From Orientallactaga sibirica (Eukaryota > Chordata > Mammalia > Rodentia > Dipodidae): a DNA stretch of 64,000 bases. The notes under the pieces are model-generated. The model was not told the DNA's origin. It made no database searches and was given only the letters and a program-made list of their open reading frames with translations. This document shows, one piece after another, positions 21,429-31,881 of the stretch (positions within the stretch are counted from its first letter, which is position 1; every line of letters starts with the position of its first letter). Where the stretch lies: assembly GCA_036365145.1 (NCBI GenBank), contig JAEOAD010000024.1, forward strand, positions 16,010,501 through 16,074,500. Reading direction: 5' to 3'. A program made the translations under genes and the position numbers.

Positions 21429-21475
21429 GGGCTGGAGGGATGGCTTAGCAGGCTGTATATGGGTGTTTAAATTAT
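21429..21475 (+). repeat. B2-like SINE head fragment
   Basis: ggctggagggatggcttagc only, cut off after about 45 bases by the adjacent reverse B2. May be a broken copy or part of an inverted rearrangement. Confidence 0.7.
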
Positions 21476-21484
21476 TTTAACTTT

Positions 21485-21677
21485 TAAATAATTATTTTTA
21501 TTTGAGACAAGGGGGGGGGGAGAGAAGATGGGCACATTAGGGCCTCCAGCCACTGCAAATTAACTCCAGGTGCATGTGCCACCTTGTGGATCTGCCTTAT
21601 GTGGGTCCTAGAGACTTGAACCTGGGTCCTTGGGCATCACAGGAAAGTGTTTTAACCACTAAGCCATGTCTACAGCC
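21485..21677 (-). repeat. B2-like SINE
   Basis: Reverse B2: tatttgagacaagg with a G-run, ctccaggtgcatgtgccacc, then ctaagccatgtctacagccc. The G9 run within the normally GA-rich part is unusual. Confidence 0.92.
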
Positions 21678-21679
21678 CT

Positions 21680-21790
21680 AACTTTCTTGATCATGTTTCC
21701 TCTGAATTTGTAAGCTAGAAATAAACCCTTTCCTCCCATAAGCTGATTCTAGTTGGGTGTTAGCCACAGAAATGAGAAACTGACTGCAAC
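21680..21790 (+). mobile_element. MaLR-type LTR 3' part, forward
   Basis: aatttgtaagctagaaataa, accctttcctcccataagct, then gttgggtgttagccacagaa. This is the LTR polyadenylation region in the opposite orientation to 21258-21425. Confidence 0.75.
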
Positions 21791-21924
21791 TTTGCAAACA
21801 GACTAAGACTCTGCTGGGTTTGAATCCTGCTGCCATTATTTAGGAACACTATGACTCCAAACAACTTTTATGCATTTGTTACCAGTTATCAAATGTGAGA
21901 AACTTGAAACTTAATTCTATTTTT

Positions 21925-22095
21925 TTTCTTTTTCTTTGCATGCATATATGCATATTTGTATGTGTTCGTGTGTGTGCAGGTACATGTGGAACAGCCAGAA
22001 GTGGATATTGTGTATCTTCCTCTATACCCCATTCTACTGAGACAAGGTCTCTCATGTGCATCCAGAACTCACTGACTTGGGTAGTATAACTAGCT
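21925..22095 (-). repeat. B4-type SINE fragment, reverse
   Basis: TG-rich lead (gtgtgtgtgcaggtacatgt), then aacagccagaagtggatatt, tcttcctctata and gagacaaggtctctcatg. This is the 3' half of a B4 (ID+B1 fusion) in reverse. Truncated before the B1/ID junction. Confidence 0.7.
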
Positions 22096-22115
22096 ACTTA
22101 AATACATAAAATTGA

Positions 22116-22260
22116 AGCCGGGCGTGGTGGCACATGCCTTTAATCCCAGCACTTATGAGGCAGAGGTAGGAGGATCACTGTGACTTTGAGGCCAGCCTGA
22201 CACTACATAGTGATTCCCAGGTCAGCCTGAGCCAGAGTGAGACCCTACCTCAAAAGAAAA
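22116..22260 (+). repeat. B1-like SINE
   Basis: gccgggcgtggtggcacatg through gagaccctacctcaaaagaa. Full-length and little diverged. Confidence 0.96.
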
Positions 22261-22314
22261 TGTTTAAATTTGTATTTAGTGTGAGTGGTGTGTTTGTTGT
22301 ATGTGTATGCATGC

Positions 22315-22455
22315 ATCCGCTGCTGCTGTAAACAAATGCTGCCAGACACATGCAACCACTCTGGGTCCACCTATACAAGGGTGCCGGTGTATCAATCCCA
22401 GGCAAGCAGGCATTGCAAACAAGTGCCTTTAACTTCTGACCATCACCTCAACCTG
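22315..22455 (-). repeat. degraded B2-like SINE
   Basis: Reverse B2 order is faint: gctgctgtaaacaaatgctg, gccagacacatgcaaccact, tcccaggcaagcaggcattg, caagtgcctttaac. The head complement is mostly lost. Tentative. Confidence 0.5.
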
Positions 22456-22625
22456 TGTAAGCTATTTAATATGACACCTTGTAATGACCAAGTGAAAACT
22501 TTCAGTGTCTGGTATTCCCATAAGAATAGATCCCTTTAATAAAATGTCACTACTAGGTAATTTGGAATCACCTGAGAACATGCTACACTTTCTTTTTTTT
22601 TTTTTTTTTAAATGAGTACTATATT

Positions 22626-22840
22626 GGGTTGGAGATATGGCTTAGAGGTTAAGGAATTTGCCTGCAAAGCCAAAAGACCCAGGTCCAAATAAAAGGCAGA
22701 GGCACTGGGTGGCTCATGCATCTGGAGTTTGTTTGCAGGGGCTAGAGGCACTGGTGCACCCATATTCATTCATTCATTCTCTCTCTTTCTGCCACTTCTG
22801 CTTTTTTTCTCAAATAAATAAATTAATTAATTATTTAGTT
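22626..22840 (+). repeat. B2-like SINE
   Basis: gggttggagatatggcttag head. The middle is rearranged (aaataaaaggcagaggcact replaces the usual segment). ctggagtttgtttgcagggg, CT-rich block and (AAAT)n tail follow. Confidence 0.9.
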
Positions 22841-22859
22841 TCATTAAGAAAAGAATGAG

Positions 22860-22975
22860 GTGGCTGAAGAGATGGCTTAGCAGTTAAGGCATTTGCCTGA
22901 AAAGCCAAAGGATCCTGGTTCAACTCTCTAGGACCCAGGTAAGCCAGATAAATAAATAAATAAAATTAAAAAAAA
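22860..22975 (+). repeat. short head-only B2-like SINE with target duplication
   Basis: Complete head (ggctgaagagatggcttagc) up to aggtaagccagat, followed directly by an (AAAT)n A-rich tail. The body and CT-rich part are absent. aaaagaatgag precedes it (22849-22859) and follows it (ends near 22984), so the short form itself was inserted. Confidence 0.9.
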
Positions 22976-22984
22976 AAGAATGAG

Positions 22985-24398
22985 TGCTATCTAGCCATCC
23001 ATATCCTGAATTTTATCTAAACTCCCAGAAAACTCAGAGCCCACTTTGAAGCTGAACTATTAACAATGAGGCAAACCCTCTTAGTCTGGGATCTTTTACT
23101 CTTCTTTCCCCAACTTTTTACCTTTATTCAAAATTTTTTCTGATTCCAGTGTTCAATTCTGTTACCCAGTTCATATGTGTACTCTCACTTAAGCTGCCCC
23201 CAATCCGTTATGGAGCAAAGCAGTCAAGGAAGAGAGGATGAAGCTGGAGAGGGAGGAAGTGGACGAACAGATGGGAGAATGCATAAGAGAGTGGAAATAA
23301 CTGTTATTTCACAAATGCCCAATAAGAAGTTATGAAAAGAAAAAAATACATAATATGATAAATCTAGTCATGCATGATTCCCTGGAATGGCCACATTGTA
23401 TGTTCAGTTAATACCAATGTACCATGACTTCCCAATGCACTGTGCCCACAATGAGTGTGGCAGGAAACACCATCCCAACATGGACAGGCTTTCCTGATAC
23501 TTTCTAGAATATACTGGTAAGAAGTGAGAATGATGCAGGCTTTCTCCTTTTCTCCTCCTCTCTCAGTCTGTCTGTTTCTCTTTCTCCTTTATCACAGTTT
23601 GGGTTATTAAATATAATACACTGGAGCCTTGCTATAACAACCAGTTTTTGCCACCAGCCACATAATTTATTTATGTACCTAGAAATATTCCTGTAAAACA
23701 TCTACATGTATAGATGGATAGATCAATGATAAGTGATAGCCGAAAGAAAAATAGTCTAGACCTCAGAGGAATCTAATAATTCAAACTTACTACAGACAGC
23801 CTGAAGATAGTTAACATACATAGTATTGATTATGTCAAGATTTAGTACTCTGGAAAAAACTCATAAAAACAATGCTTTTGCTATCACAGTGGTTTGAGGG
23901 GGAATTATAATGCAAGAAACACTAGTCTCTTTCACATTGTATTTTATAAATATTTCTAGGAAATTTACCATTGTCTCCAAAGAATAGGTATGCAAAGACA
24001 AGTATAGCTTTTAAAACACCAGAGAACACGTTGTGTTCATTTTTAAAAAGGCTAAATGCCTCATGACAGCAATATGCTCTGGGCTTATCCCCCTTGTGTC
24101 TGTATGATGGCCTCATACATTTCCGCACTGAAAGTGTCTCCTGTCATTCCATGTGACAGTTCTGACCAATTGGGGGTGAGGGGATTTAGGCTTTATGCAG
24201 ATGAGCTGTTCCTACATCAGAGGACTAGATATTACTCTAAGGACATGATGATTACAAGTTGACTCAACATATTTTTTGTCTGCTTCCTTCTGCCCTTTCT
24301 CTGCATTTTTACACAGGTGACCTTAATTTTTGCTCAAAGTTTTGAATATTATTTTTAGGTTATAATTTCCAAGTTTACAGCCTTATCCATGACTATTT
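22985..24398. other. unique DNA
   Basis: About 1.4 kb with no SINE, L1 or LTR that I can identify. Short frames only, none with recognisable content. Confidence 0.55.
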
Positions 24399-24610
24399 AT
24401 TTTAAAAAATATTTTATTTTTATTTATTTTATATATTAGACAAAGAGAGAGAGAGAGAAAATGGGCATACCAGGGCTTTAGCCACTGCAAACGAACTCCA
24501 GATGCATGTGCCCCCTTGTGCATCTGGCTTGTGTGGGTCCTGGAGAGTCAAAGCTGGGTCCTTAGGCTTCACAGGCAAGTGCCTTAACTGCTAAGTCATC
24601 TCTCCAGCCC
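24399..24610 (-). repeat. B2-like SINE with 12-bp target duplication
   Basis: Reverse B2. ccatgactattt flanks it at 24387-24398 and 24611-24622. Confidence 0.96.
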
Positions 24611-24695
24611 CCATGACTATTTCTGTCAAGGTCCCAGACCCAGGACTGGAAACTATCCAGAGGTTTCTTTACTTGGGTATTCTAACAACATGCAA

Positions 24696-24716
24696 AAATA
24701 AATAAATAAATAAATT
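24696..24716. repeat. (AAAT)n run
   Basis: Short AAAT tandem repeat, not attached to a SINE body. Confidence 0.8.
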
Positions 24717-24784
24717 TGCTAGAAAACAAATTCCTTCCTCCTCTGCCTCCTTGCCCCCGTCCCTCATCCCACCTCCACTATTAG

Positions 24785-25004
24785 GCAATTCCTGGACTCC
24801 AGTGGCTCCTCCTTGCCAGCCGGCCTGTTTGCTTTGACAGAATCCTCCTGGCTCCTTTACAGACTTGAGTACTGGGGAGAGGTTGATGAAATGAGCAGTG
24901 ATGAGGGTCCACCGCCTGCTTTTCCTGGGTGGCTGTTCTCACTCTCCTCTGTGCTTGCAAAGCCCTTGTCTACCCCTGTGTCATCGAACTTGGTTAATTG
25001 CCAA
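24785..25004 (+). other. exon-like block with splice-site-like borders
   Basis: A pyrimidine-rich stretch (24725-24780) ends in ctattag at 24784. The next 220 bases are open in one frame (from codon 24786 to the end) and finish ...ttgccaa followed by gtaagt (25005-25010), a near-consensus donor. GC content is higher than around it. I do not recognise the 73-residue product, and no neighbouring exon is visible. Could be a cryptic or lncRNA exon, or chance. Confidence 0.3.
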
Positions 25005-25020
25005 GTAAGTAGTTGATTAG

Positions 25021-25186
25021 TATTATTTATTTATTTACTTATTTATTAATTTTTGTGTTTGAGGTATGGCTCATTCTAGCCCAGGATGATCTGGAATTCA
25101 CTATGAAGTCACCAGCTGGCCCTCAAACTCATAGCTATCATCCTACCCAAGTGCTGGGATTAAAGGCATGTGCCACCACACCCAGC
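25021..25186 (-). repeat. B1-like SINE
   Basis: Reverse B1 with a (TTTA)n tail: gtttgaggtatggctcattc, tctggaattcactatgaagt, ctgggattaaaggcatgtgc. Moderately diverged. Confidence 0.9.
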
Positions 25187-25279
25187 TTTACTCTCTGCCA
25201 GCTAATATCTTCAAGGGTGAAGAAAAGCACACTCCCCAGCTCCTTCAAGTATGCTTCTGTCTCATAATTCACTTGGAAA

Positions 25280-25375
25280 ATAGGCCACTGATCACCCACT
25301 ATGTGCCCAATGCTGGAGATAAGACCATGCAAGTGACAGTCTCTCCCCACACTCAGTCAAGTAGGGAACACAGGA
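25280..25375 (+). repeat. possible L2/MIR-like relic
   Basis: cacccactatgtgcccaatg followed by ctggagataagaccatgcaa resembles the conserved 'ctatgtgccaggcactg...ggggataca' motif of ancient L2/MIR-type repeats. Low certainty. Confidence 0.45.
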
Positions 25376-25724
25376 GCAGCGAGAGGCTGTTACAGTGCTT
25401 AACATCCAGAGAGGCAGCTGAGGAAATAAGGGCAAGACCAAAGTGAAGCAAGTCAGTGCTGAGAACACAGAATTTAAGAAAGCACTAAGGCTTAGTCGGA
25501 AAAATGTAGGGTGAGCACCTAAGATGACAAGCATCTCTGTAAATTTCACTTCCCAAGTATATCACCCTAGTCTTGTCCTGATAGCAAACTGACGGCCTGT
25601 CTCCATATACTAAGAATCACTTGTGGACAGATTGTTAGAGCCTTAGAGTTGCACACTCTCTAATGGAAGATTAAATATTTTTAGGGCATGTGTAGACACA
25701 CATCTATTAAAGAAAGTACTTCAG
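25376..25724. other. unique DNA
   Basis: About 350 bases with no recognised element. Confidence 0.5.
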
Positions 25725-25890
25725 GGCTGGAGAGATGGATTAGTGGTTAAGGTGTTTGCCCGTGAAGCCAAAGGATGCTGGTTCAATTCTCCAGGACCCA
25801 CATAAGCCAGGTGCATAAGGGGCACATGTATCTGGAGTTCATTTGCAGTGGCTAGAGGCCCTGGCGTGCCCATGCTCTCTCTGTCTGCCT

Positions 25891-25933
<43 letters not shown>

Positions 25934-25983
25934 TTACAAATAAATAAATAAATAAATAAATAAATAAAACTTAAAATAAAAAT
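25725..25983 (+). repeat. B2-like SINE with 16-bp target duplication
   Basis: Full B2 with a long (CT)n block (about 25894-25931) and (AAAT)n tail. aaagaaagtacttcag at 25709-25724 is repeated with one change at 25984-25999. Confidence 0.96.
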
Positions 25984-26007
25984 AAAGAAAGTGCTTCAGA
26001 GATAAGT

Positions 26008-26031
26008 TACACACACACACACACACACACA
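26008..26031. repeat. (CA)n microsatellite
   Basis: About 11 perfect AC units. Confidence 0.93.
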
Positions 26032-26143
26032 TATGCATGAACGGGTAGAACTACAATAAAGAGCAGGGTAACAAATAACAGAGTAAAAGTGTAAGTTTAC
26101 TTGGCACTAGCAATAGTGCACATGTTAAGAGAAGACAATACAG

Positions 26144-26298
26144 GGCTGGAGAGATGGACCAACTGTTAAGGTGCTAGCCTGCAAAGCCTAACAACCCTGG
26201 TTCAGTTCCCAGTTCCTCAGTACCCACATAAAGCCAGATGCACAAAGAGGTGCATGCATCTGGAGTTTGTTTGCAGCAGCTGGAGGTCCTGGTATGTC

Positions 26299-26352
<54 letters not shown>

Positions 26353-26398
26353 TTGCAAATAAATAAATATAAAACATTTAAAAACAACTGTAAAGAAG
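26144..26398 (+). repeat. B2-like SINE with target duplication
   Basis: Head ggctggagagatggaccaac, body ccagatgcacaaagaggtgc, long perfect (CT)n at 26303-26350 and an AAAT tail. Flanked by agaagacaatacag (left) and agagacaatacag (right). Confidence 0.95.
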
Positions 26399-26488
26399 AA
26401 GAGACAATACAGAATTGTGATTAGGGCAAGGATGTACACTGTTCCATCTGTTTCTAAGATGTGGCCTTGAAATATACTTTATTCTTGC

Positions 26489-26705
26489 TATGTATTAGCT
26501 GTTTCCTTATTTGGGAAAAAGAGAAAAAGAAACATAGAATGAGGCAGATAGAGAGAATGGGTGTGTCAGGACCTCCAGCCATTGCAAACAAACCCCAGAC
26601 ACATGCGCCACCGTGAGCATCTGGCTTATGTGGGCCCAAGGAATTGAATCTAGGTCCTTTGGTTTTGCAGGCAGGCGCCTGATCCACTAAGCCATTACTC
26701 CAACC
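26489..26705 (-). repeat. B2-like SINE
   Basis: Reverse copy, cagacacatgcgccaccgtg through ctaagccattactccaacc. Diverged tail. Confidence 0.9.
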
Positions 26706-26721
26706 TCCTTAATAACATTTT

Positions 26722-26727
26722 AAATAT

Positions 26728-26778
<51 letters not shown>

Positions 26779-26959
26779 TTTGAGAGAGAGGCAGATCAAG
26801 AGAGAGAGAATGGGTGTGCCAGGGCCTCTAGCCACTGAATATAAACTCCAGATGCATGTGCCACCTTGTACATCTGGCTTAACCGGGTACTGAGGAACCG
26901 AACCCCGCTCCTTAGGCTTTGCAGCCAAGCACCTTAGCCACTTAGCTATCACTCCAGTG
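26722..26959 (-). repeat. B2-like SINE with long (TTTA)n tail
   Basis: Reverse copy directly behind the previous one. It starts with about 14 TTTA units (26725-26781) and ends tagctatcactccagtgc. Confidence 0.93.
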
Positions 26960-28234
26960 CAAAACTGAGACTCCTATAGCAATTGCTTTCTATAATCCTG
27001 CATGTGTCTACTAGATCACTTATGAATCTCTGGTTAGCTGCTAGTCAGCATTTGATGTTCAGCTAGCTGTAGGCTTATCTAAAATGGACTCTGTGGATAC
27101 AACTAACCTATTCCACATGATGTTTCATCCTCCAGTGAACTGATTTCCTAGCTGTGGCAGGTTCCAAAAGAGGGAGAAAGTATTTAAGGTATAAGCTTGG
27201 AAGGACACACCAAATTATATCAGCTAGAGTATGTCAAAAGTTCAATCCATGTTTAAAGGATGGAGAAAATGATGGCATCTTTTAATGGGCGGAGCCACAA
27301 AATCACATTACTGCACAAGTTTTGGAGTCTGTGGAGGGATTCGATTTAAAGAGATATAAAGATATAAAGAGATATAAAATATATTAAAAAGATGTCTTTA
27401 AAATGATATAAAGAGGCAAGAGAGCCTAGGTCCGTGGGCCTCAAACCTCAGGTTCTTGTCCAACTTATCAAAGAATTAAAAACACGGATTCAGACAAGGG
27501 TAAATTATGAGTGATAAGATTTATTTTGAGGAGAGGAAAGGCTAGCAGGAAAGCCCAATCCTAAAGAAATTTGCCCCTCTTCCCAGTGGAAATCCTCCTC
27601 ACATAAGGAAAGAGTCAAGAGCTTACCAGAGAGAGGGTCAAGAAGGACCAAGCGCCAAAAGAGCAGAGGGCCAAGGGAGTTAGAGACCAAGAGCCAAGAA
27701 CCAAAAAGCTCAAATGCATCTTCCAGGCCCATTTTTGTTGTTGTTGTTGTCTATATTGCTTTATTATTTTCACTTGGGGCTTTGGAATTGAGAAAAGTCC
27801 ACGTGCGTTAGAAGCAGCCATATGTGTGATTACTCACAGAACACATCTGCAGTTTCTATCATTGAAATGGGATTTGCTTTTTTTCTTTCATTGATAACAT
27901 GCTGTCATTTTGTTTCTAATATAGAAGGAACCATGTCCAGAATTTCTTACTTATTTCCATTATAGAATCCTAAGAGATATACCTGTGGCAGGTTAGTCTG
28001 TGACTTAGGTAAAAATAGAATTATTTTAGTTTTTGAAGTACCTCTGAGTAATTCCATTCTAAATTGGTTTCAGGATTTTAGGACCCAGAAATAGTTACAT
28101 AAGATGAACATACTTAAAAACAAATAAGTGAAAGAAGAACAACTTACCAAGCAAGGAGAATCCAGACCTATTGTCTTTATTTATACAAGTTTTTTTTTTT
28201 CAGTTTAAATTGACATGATCTAGGAGAAATATAA
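26960..28234. other. unassigned DNA; part may be a decayed LTR
   Basis: 27349-27385 holds tandem AGATATAA-like units and 27734-27751 a (GTT)n run. 27480-27740 (ttattttgaggagaggaaag ... ccaagagccaagaaccaaaa) has the flavour of retroviral leader or LTR sequence on the minus strand, but I cannot place it. Nothing coding. Confidence 0.4.
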
Positions 28235-28970
28235 TCATTAAGTTTTTTTAAATTTAGCATTTATTTTACTAGTTATGCTCATAATGTGAACACATTCATG
28301 TTGTTGCCTTCAATAGCCTCCTCCCTGACCTCCCCCCTCCGAAGGGACCCTCCCCATTGGGGAATGTGGATCGTGCATGGTGGGGGTAGCCATCAGTTAT
28401 GGGGAAGAGGCAATATCTCTGTGCCTAATGTCCCAATTTGTGGCTCTAATGTTCTCGCCCTCCCCTCCCTGCTTCCGCGAATTTCCCTGAGCCATGTTGG
28501 GTTCGTTTTAGGTCTACTTCAGTGATGAGGTCTTGCGGTCCTCTGTGTCTCTGGATATCTGGTTTAGTATAAGTTGAGTGTTCTTTGTGTCTATCTCCTT
28601 CACCCTTGTGCTGGTGTCAGGTTCACGGAAAAAGCAACGCTCTTGCCCATATTCCCGGTTACTCTATGGATTCGGCTGGGGCCCTGGTGAGGCACGATAG
28701 GCTGATTTGTGGCATACATCCAATTAGTGTGGGCCTCATCATTAGACTCAGGTATGTAAGAGACAGACCCTGATTGGTTGGTGGACTGCAGAGGCTGACC
28801 CGAGAAGGACCAGGCTGCACAGGTGAACACAGCTGAGGAAGAAGCAGGAAGCTGCTGATGAGGATTTGTTGCTGGTAGCCATCTTGGATGAGACTGGATA
28901 GATGTGGGTTCTAGTCCTGCCAGGGCAGGCAAGGTGGCATTCATATTTCTGAGGGCCAGTCCCTACCTAA
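28235..28970 (-). repeat. L1 3'UTR, reverse, with 114-codon open frame
   Basis: On the minus strand the motifs of the plus-strand L1 3'UTR copies recur: catcactgaagtagacctaa, ggctcagggaaattcgcgga, gaacattagagccacaaatt, and an end of aaataaatgctaaattt with an A-run. Upstream of these an uninterrupted frame of 114 codons (28600-28944, minus) has no similarity I recognise. This copy retains CpGs and looks younger than the others. An A16 run at 28982 on the plus strand is not its tail. Confidence 0.72.
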
Positions 28971-28998
28971 CCACCTATCAGGAAAAAAAAAAAAAAAA

Positions 28999-30145
28999 GG
29001 TTACCTTGCTCTTAAGTTGTATTAACATTACAAATAGAAATCCTCAAAATATGAATAACGCAGTCCCCAATGTATTATAGGAATACTTCGATTTTGAGTG
29101 AGGTCACAAGCATGTTTCTAATGTAAACTCAGTGTTTTGAAATACTGCATTATAAGGAACCCACAAAATATCACCATCTTTTTACAGATGAACATATTTC
29201 CTCCTTAATGCTTACACATGCATGCTTTCTGCAGTCTTTAGAAATCTTGCTTTCCTCCTTCAGCCTCCCTTGGAGGTCTAATTTCCCTTTAATTGTTCCC
29301 GCAGTTTCAGTATTAAGGAAGCTTATTGTCAGAAGGGCAACAGCCCACACTCAGAGAGAGAGAGAGCCATTGCTTAATATTCATATTCACCCGAAGTAAA
29401 GCAACGCCCTGTTGCCTTCACATTCATTCAATGAGAAATCCTAAACCTCAAGGAGAGGTAGGTGAGGGTGCTGCTGCTGTCCTCATTGTGTTCCTAGGGT
29501 GCAAGAGACTGAAGCAGGGCACTGCCACACAGAGGCGGGGAATTTTTTTTTTCCCCACTGCCCAATCAATGTGAGCTACAAAACTCTAATCGTCTGAGTG
29601 AGCAGGAACTCAGCTAGGCGATCGAGCTGGTGGGCGCCCATGTGAAAGGGAGAGATAATCATTAATGTCACTCCTGAGATAGGAAGGTCTTTACAGACAG
29701 AAATAGATTCCACTAGCACATGGCATGAAGTCTATTGAAGTGCACACAGTGATTTGTAAACTGGTATGTGGCCAGGAGAGCAGGCTTAAATCAAATCCAG
29801 CAGCATGTGATTCGCTGATAAAATAACTATTTTGTTGTGCTTTGGTCTCTGTGAAGTATCATGCCTTTAAATTCTAGATGACAAGCCATTTATGCATATT
29901 AAAATGAAAAGCTTTCCCTGAGCAGCATTTAATCTGTGAAATTCTTTCTATAAATGTTACAGGTAAGGAGCAAGAAAGAATAAAGTCTGCCTACCAGCTT
30001 ATCTCCTAGACACAATTGCCCTGGAAAATGAAGCAATGTTCTTTCCCTACAAGTCTCTTTTCAGGATTAACTTCAGCTGCAAAGGAAGTTTAACCACATG
30101 TAGAGAGATCATCTTAAAATGTGTTTCCATGTCCATCCATATTCT
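28999..30145. other. repeat-poor unique block
   Basis: About 1.1 kb without SINE, L1 or LTR. 29600-30000 is balanced in composition and has homeodomain-like TAAT words and a donor-like acaggtaagg at about 29960. A candidate conserved non-coding region, but not provable from one genome. Confidence 0.45.
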
Positions 30146-31040
30146 TCCACAGTTGTCCCGCTTATCAGTAGGGGATACATTTCAATAGCCCCAGTGGATG
30201 CCTGAAACTGCTGATAGAACCAAACCTATAATTTAATGTCCTTTCCATCTTAACTAAGCATTTATCATGTACTATGGCCATAACTATTGCTGTTCAAGGT
30301 GTGACAGTGAAAATAGCATGGAATTCTTTTTCCTTCATTACAATTTAACAGGAAAATTGCTTTTTGTCATAGGTCACAGCAACCTTAACATAGAAGTCTG
30401 TTTTTTAATAGTTATTTATTTTTTTAATATTTTATTTATTTGAGAGAGAAAGAGGCAGATAGAGAGAAAGAGAGAATGGGCATAGCAGGGCCTTTAGCCA
30501 CTCAAACAAACTCCAGATACATGCGCTCCCTTGTGCATCTGGCTTGCGAGGGTCCTGGGGAATTGAACCAGGGTCCTTAGGCAAGTGCCTTAACCACTAA
30601 GCCATTGCTCTAGCCCGAAGTCTATTTTGTTGTTTTTTTTTTTATCTTAAATTGTGACCTCTCACATTTTACTCAGAGGAAACAATTTGTAGATTTTATT
30701 TTGTGCATCCAAATTGAGAGCCTCAGAACCAGTGCATTTGGGTGTCCAATAAGGATGACTTGAATACACACACTGCATTATCATGACAGTGGGTGTGATA
30801 AGAGAGAAGGCTGCTGAGTGACTCTTGGCCAATAGCATAGAAAATGTGAATATGCCGCATAGTAGGATGACTCATGACCAAGAGTGGGTGGAGGAGATGG
30901 GGAAAACTCCCCTCATGCTATTTAGAATGTTATAAAACTTAAAATTTATAAATTGTTTCTGGAACTTTCCATCTAATACCTTTGGAATATGATTGGCAAA
31001 GGATCTCTGAAGCCAAGCATAACAAATCATTATATGTCCT
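30146..31040. mobile_element. Tigger-type DNA transposon fossil (MITE-like)
   Basis: The left part carries tcagtaggggatacatttca, ccagtggatgcctgaaactg and ctgatagaaccaaacctata. The right part carries gaatacacacactgcattat, tgctgagtgactcttggcca, tgactcatgaccaagagtgg, gttataaaacttaaaattta and ttctggaactttccatctaa. This is the order I recall for non-autonomous TcMar-Tigger elements. The transposase is absent and CpGs are decayed. Split by a B2 at 30405-30616. Confidence 0.78.
30405..30616 (-). repeat. B2-like SINE inside the Tigger fossil
   Basis: Reverse B2 with gaagtctgtttt at 30393-30404 and gaagtctatttt at 30617-30628 as target duplication. It proves the DNA transposon was already there. Confidence 0.95.
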
Positions 31041-31238
31041 TTTTTTTTTTTTCTTTTTTTGGCTTGACTAAAGATAAAATTGCAGCTATATAAGTCAGTA
31101 TTATTCATCTACAAAACCCTTGGTAATGCTGTATTTAAATGTAGAAAATTTAAGTGCATTTTCTATTGGTATGTAGATCTCTTTTGGCAGAAGGAGAGTG
31201 TGCCTTTTTTCATATCTTAATAAGATTTCAATTCTCAG

Positions 31239-31502
31239 GCTGGAGAGATGGCTTAGCTGTTAAGGCGCCTGCCTGCCAAGCCTAAGAACACCAGTTCGAT
31301 TCTCCAGGTCCCACGTTTAGCCAGAGGCAAAAAGTGATGCAAGGGCACAATGCCAAACTTTCCCAGAAGAGGGCGCATGCATCTGGAGTTCATTCACAGA
31401 GGCTGAGAGGCTGTTGGTGTGCCCATTCTCTCTTTCTCTCTCCCTCTGCCACTTCCTCGCTGTCTCTGTCACTCTCAAATAAAAAAATTAAAAATATTAA
31501 AA
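31239..31502 (+). repeat. B2-like SINE, long subfamily
   Basis: Head ggctggagagatggcttagc. It has the extra segment aaaaagtgatgcaagggcac and gaagagggcgcatgcatctg, then gaggctgagaggctgttggt, and a CT-rich block. Confidence 0.95.
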
Positions 31503-31881
31503 AACTTTTCTATTCTCAAACTTTGCTAAACCTTAGTGCTGCCCTTCATGTATTATGTGTATTATATAAAATGGCAGGAACAGTAAATGGGAATATTGTA
31601 CAAAACAATTAGATGGAGGATTATATATTGCCGATCAATGTCTTGGTAGGCTAAACACATGGCCAGCAAGCTGGACTTTACAAAGAAAGACAGCCTGATT
31701 GATGGGTCAGCCAGAGGACTGCCTTATGGATGTCTTGTTGCTGATAAATGAAGCAGAGGAACCAATAAAAGTGTCCGACACATATACATGGTGATGTCAG
31801 CTTGTGATCTTATATAAACCCCATTTAAGTCTCATACTAAATATTCACAAAGCACTTCCTTCTGTATAAAAATGTGATATT
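31503..31881. other. unassigned DNA
   Basis: About 380 bases. ccaataaaagtgt and cttatataaaccccattt give a faint promoter/LTR feel near 31770-31830, but no TG...CA unit is defined. Confidence 0.4.

Noticed and set aside
25731..25800. tRNA-like sequences at the heads of B2 copies
   Set aside because: They contain pol III box-like words but belong to SINEs and lack a tRNA cloverleaf. Not tRNA genes.
26725..26781. Regularly spaced repeats considered as CRISPR-like
   Set aside because: The (TTTA)n, (GAAA)n and similar arrays have no unique spacers, and the sequence is clearly a vertebrate nuclear genome.
28982..28998. A16 run next to the reverse L1 end, considered as its tail
   Set aside because: The L1 lies on the minus strand, so its tail should be T-rich at the left (about 28235). 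The A-run is on the wrong side and strand.
31770..31830. CCAATAAAA and TATATAAA words considered as a promoter
   Set aside because: AT-rich context makes such words common, and no defined LTR or transcript supports them.
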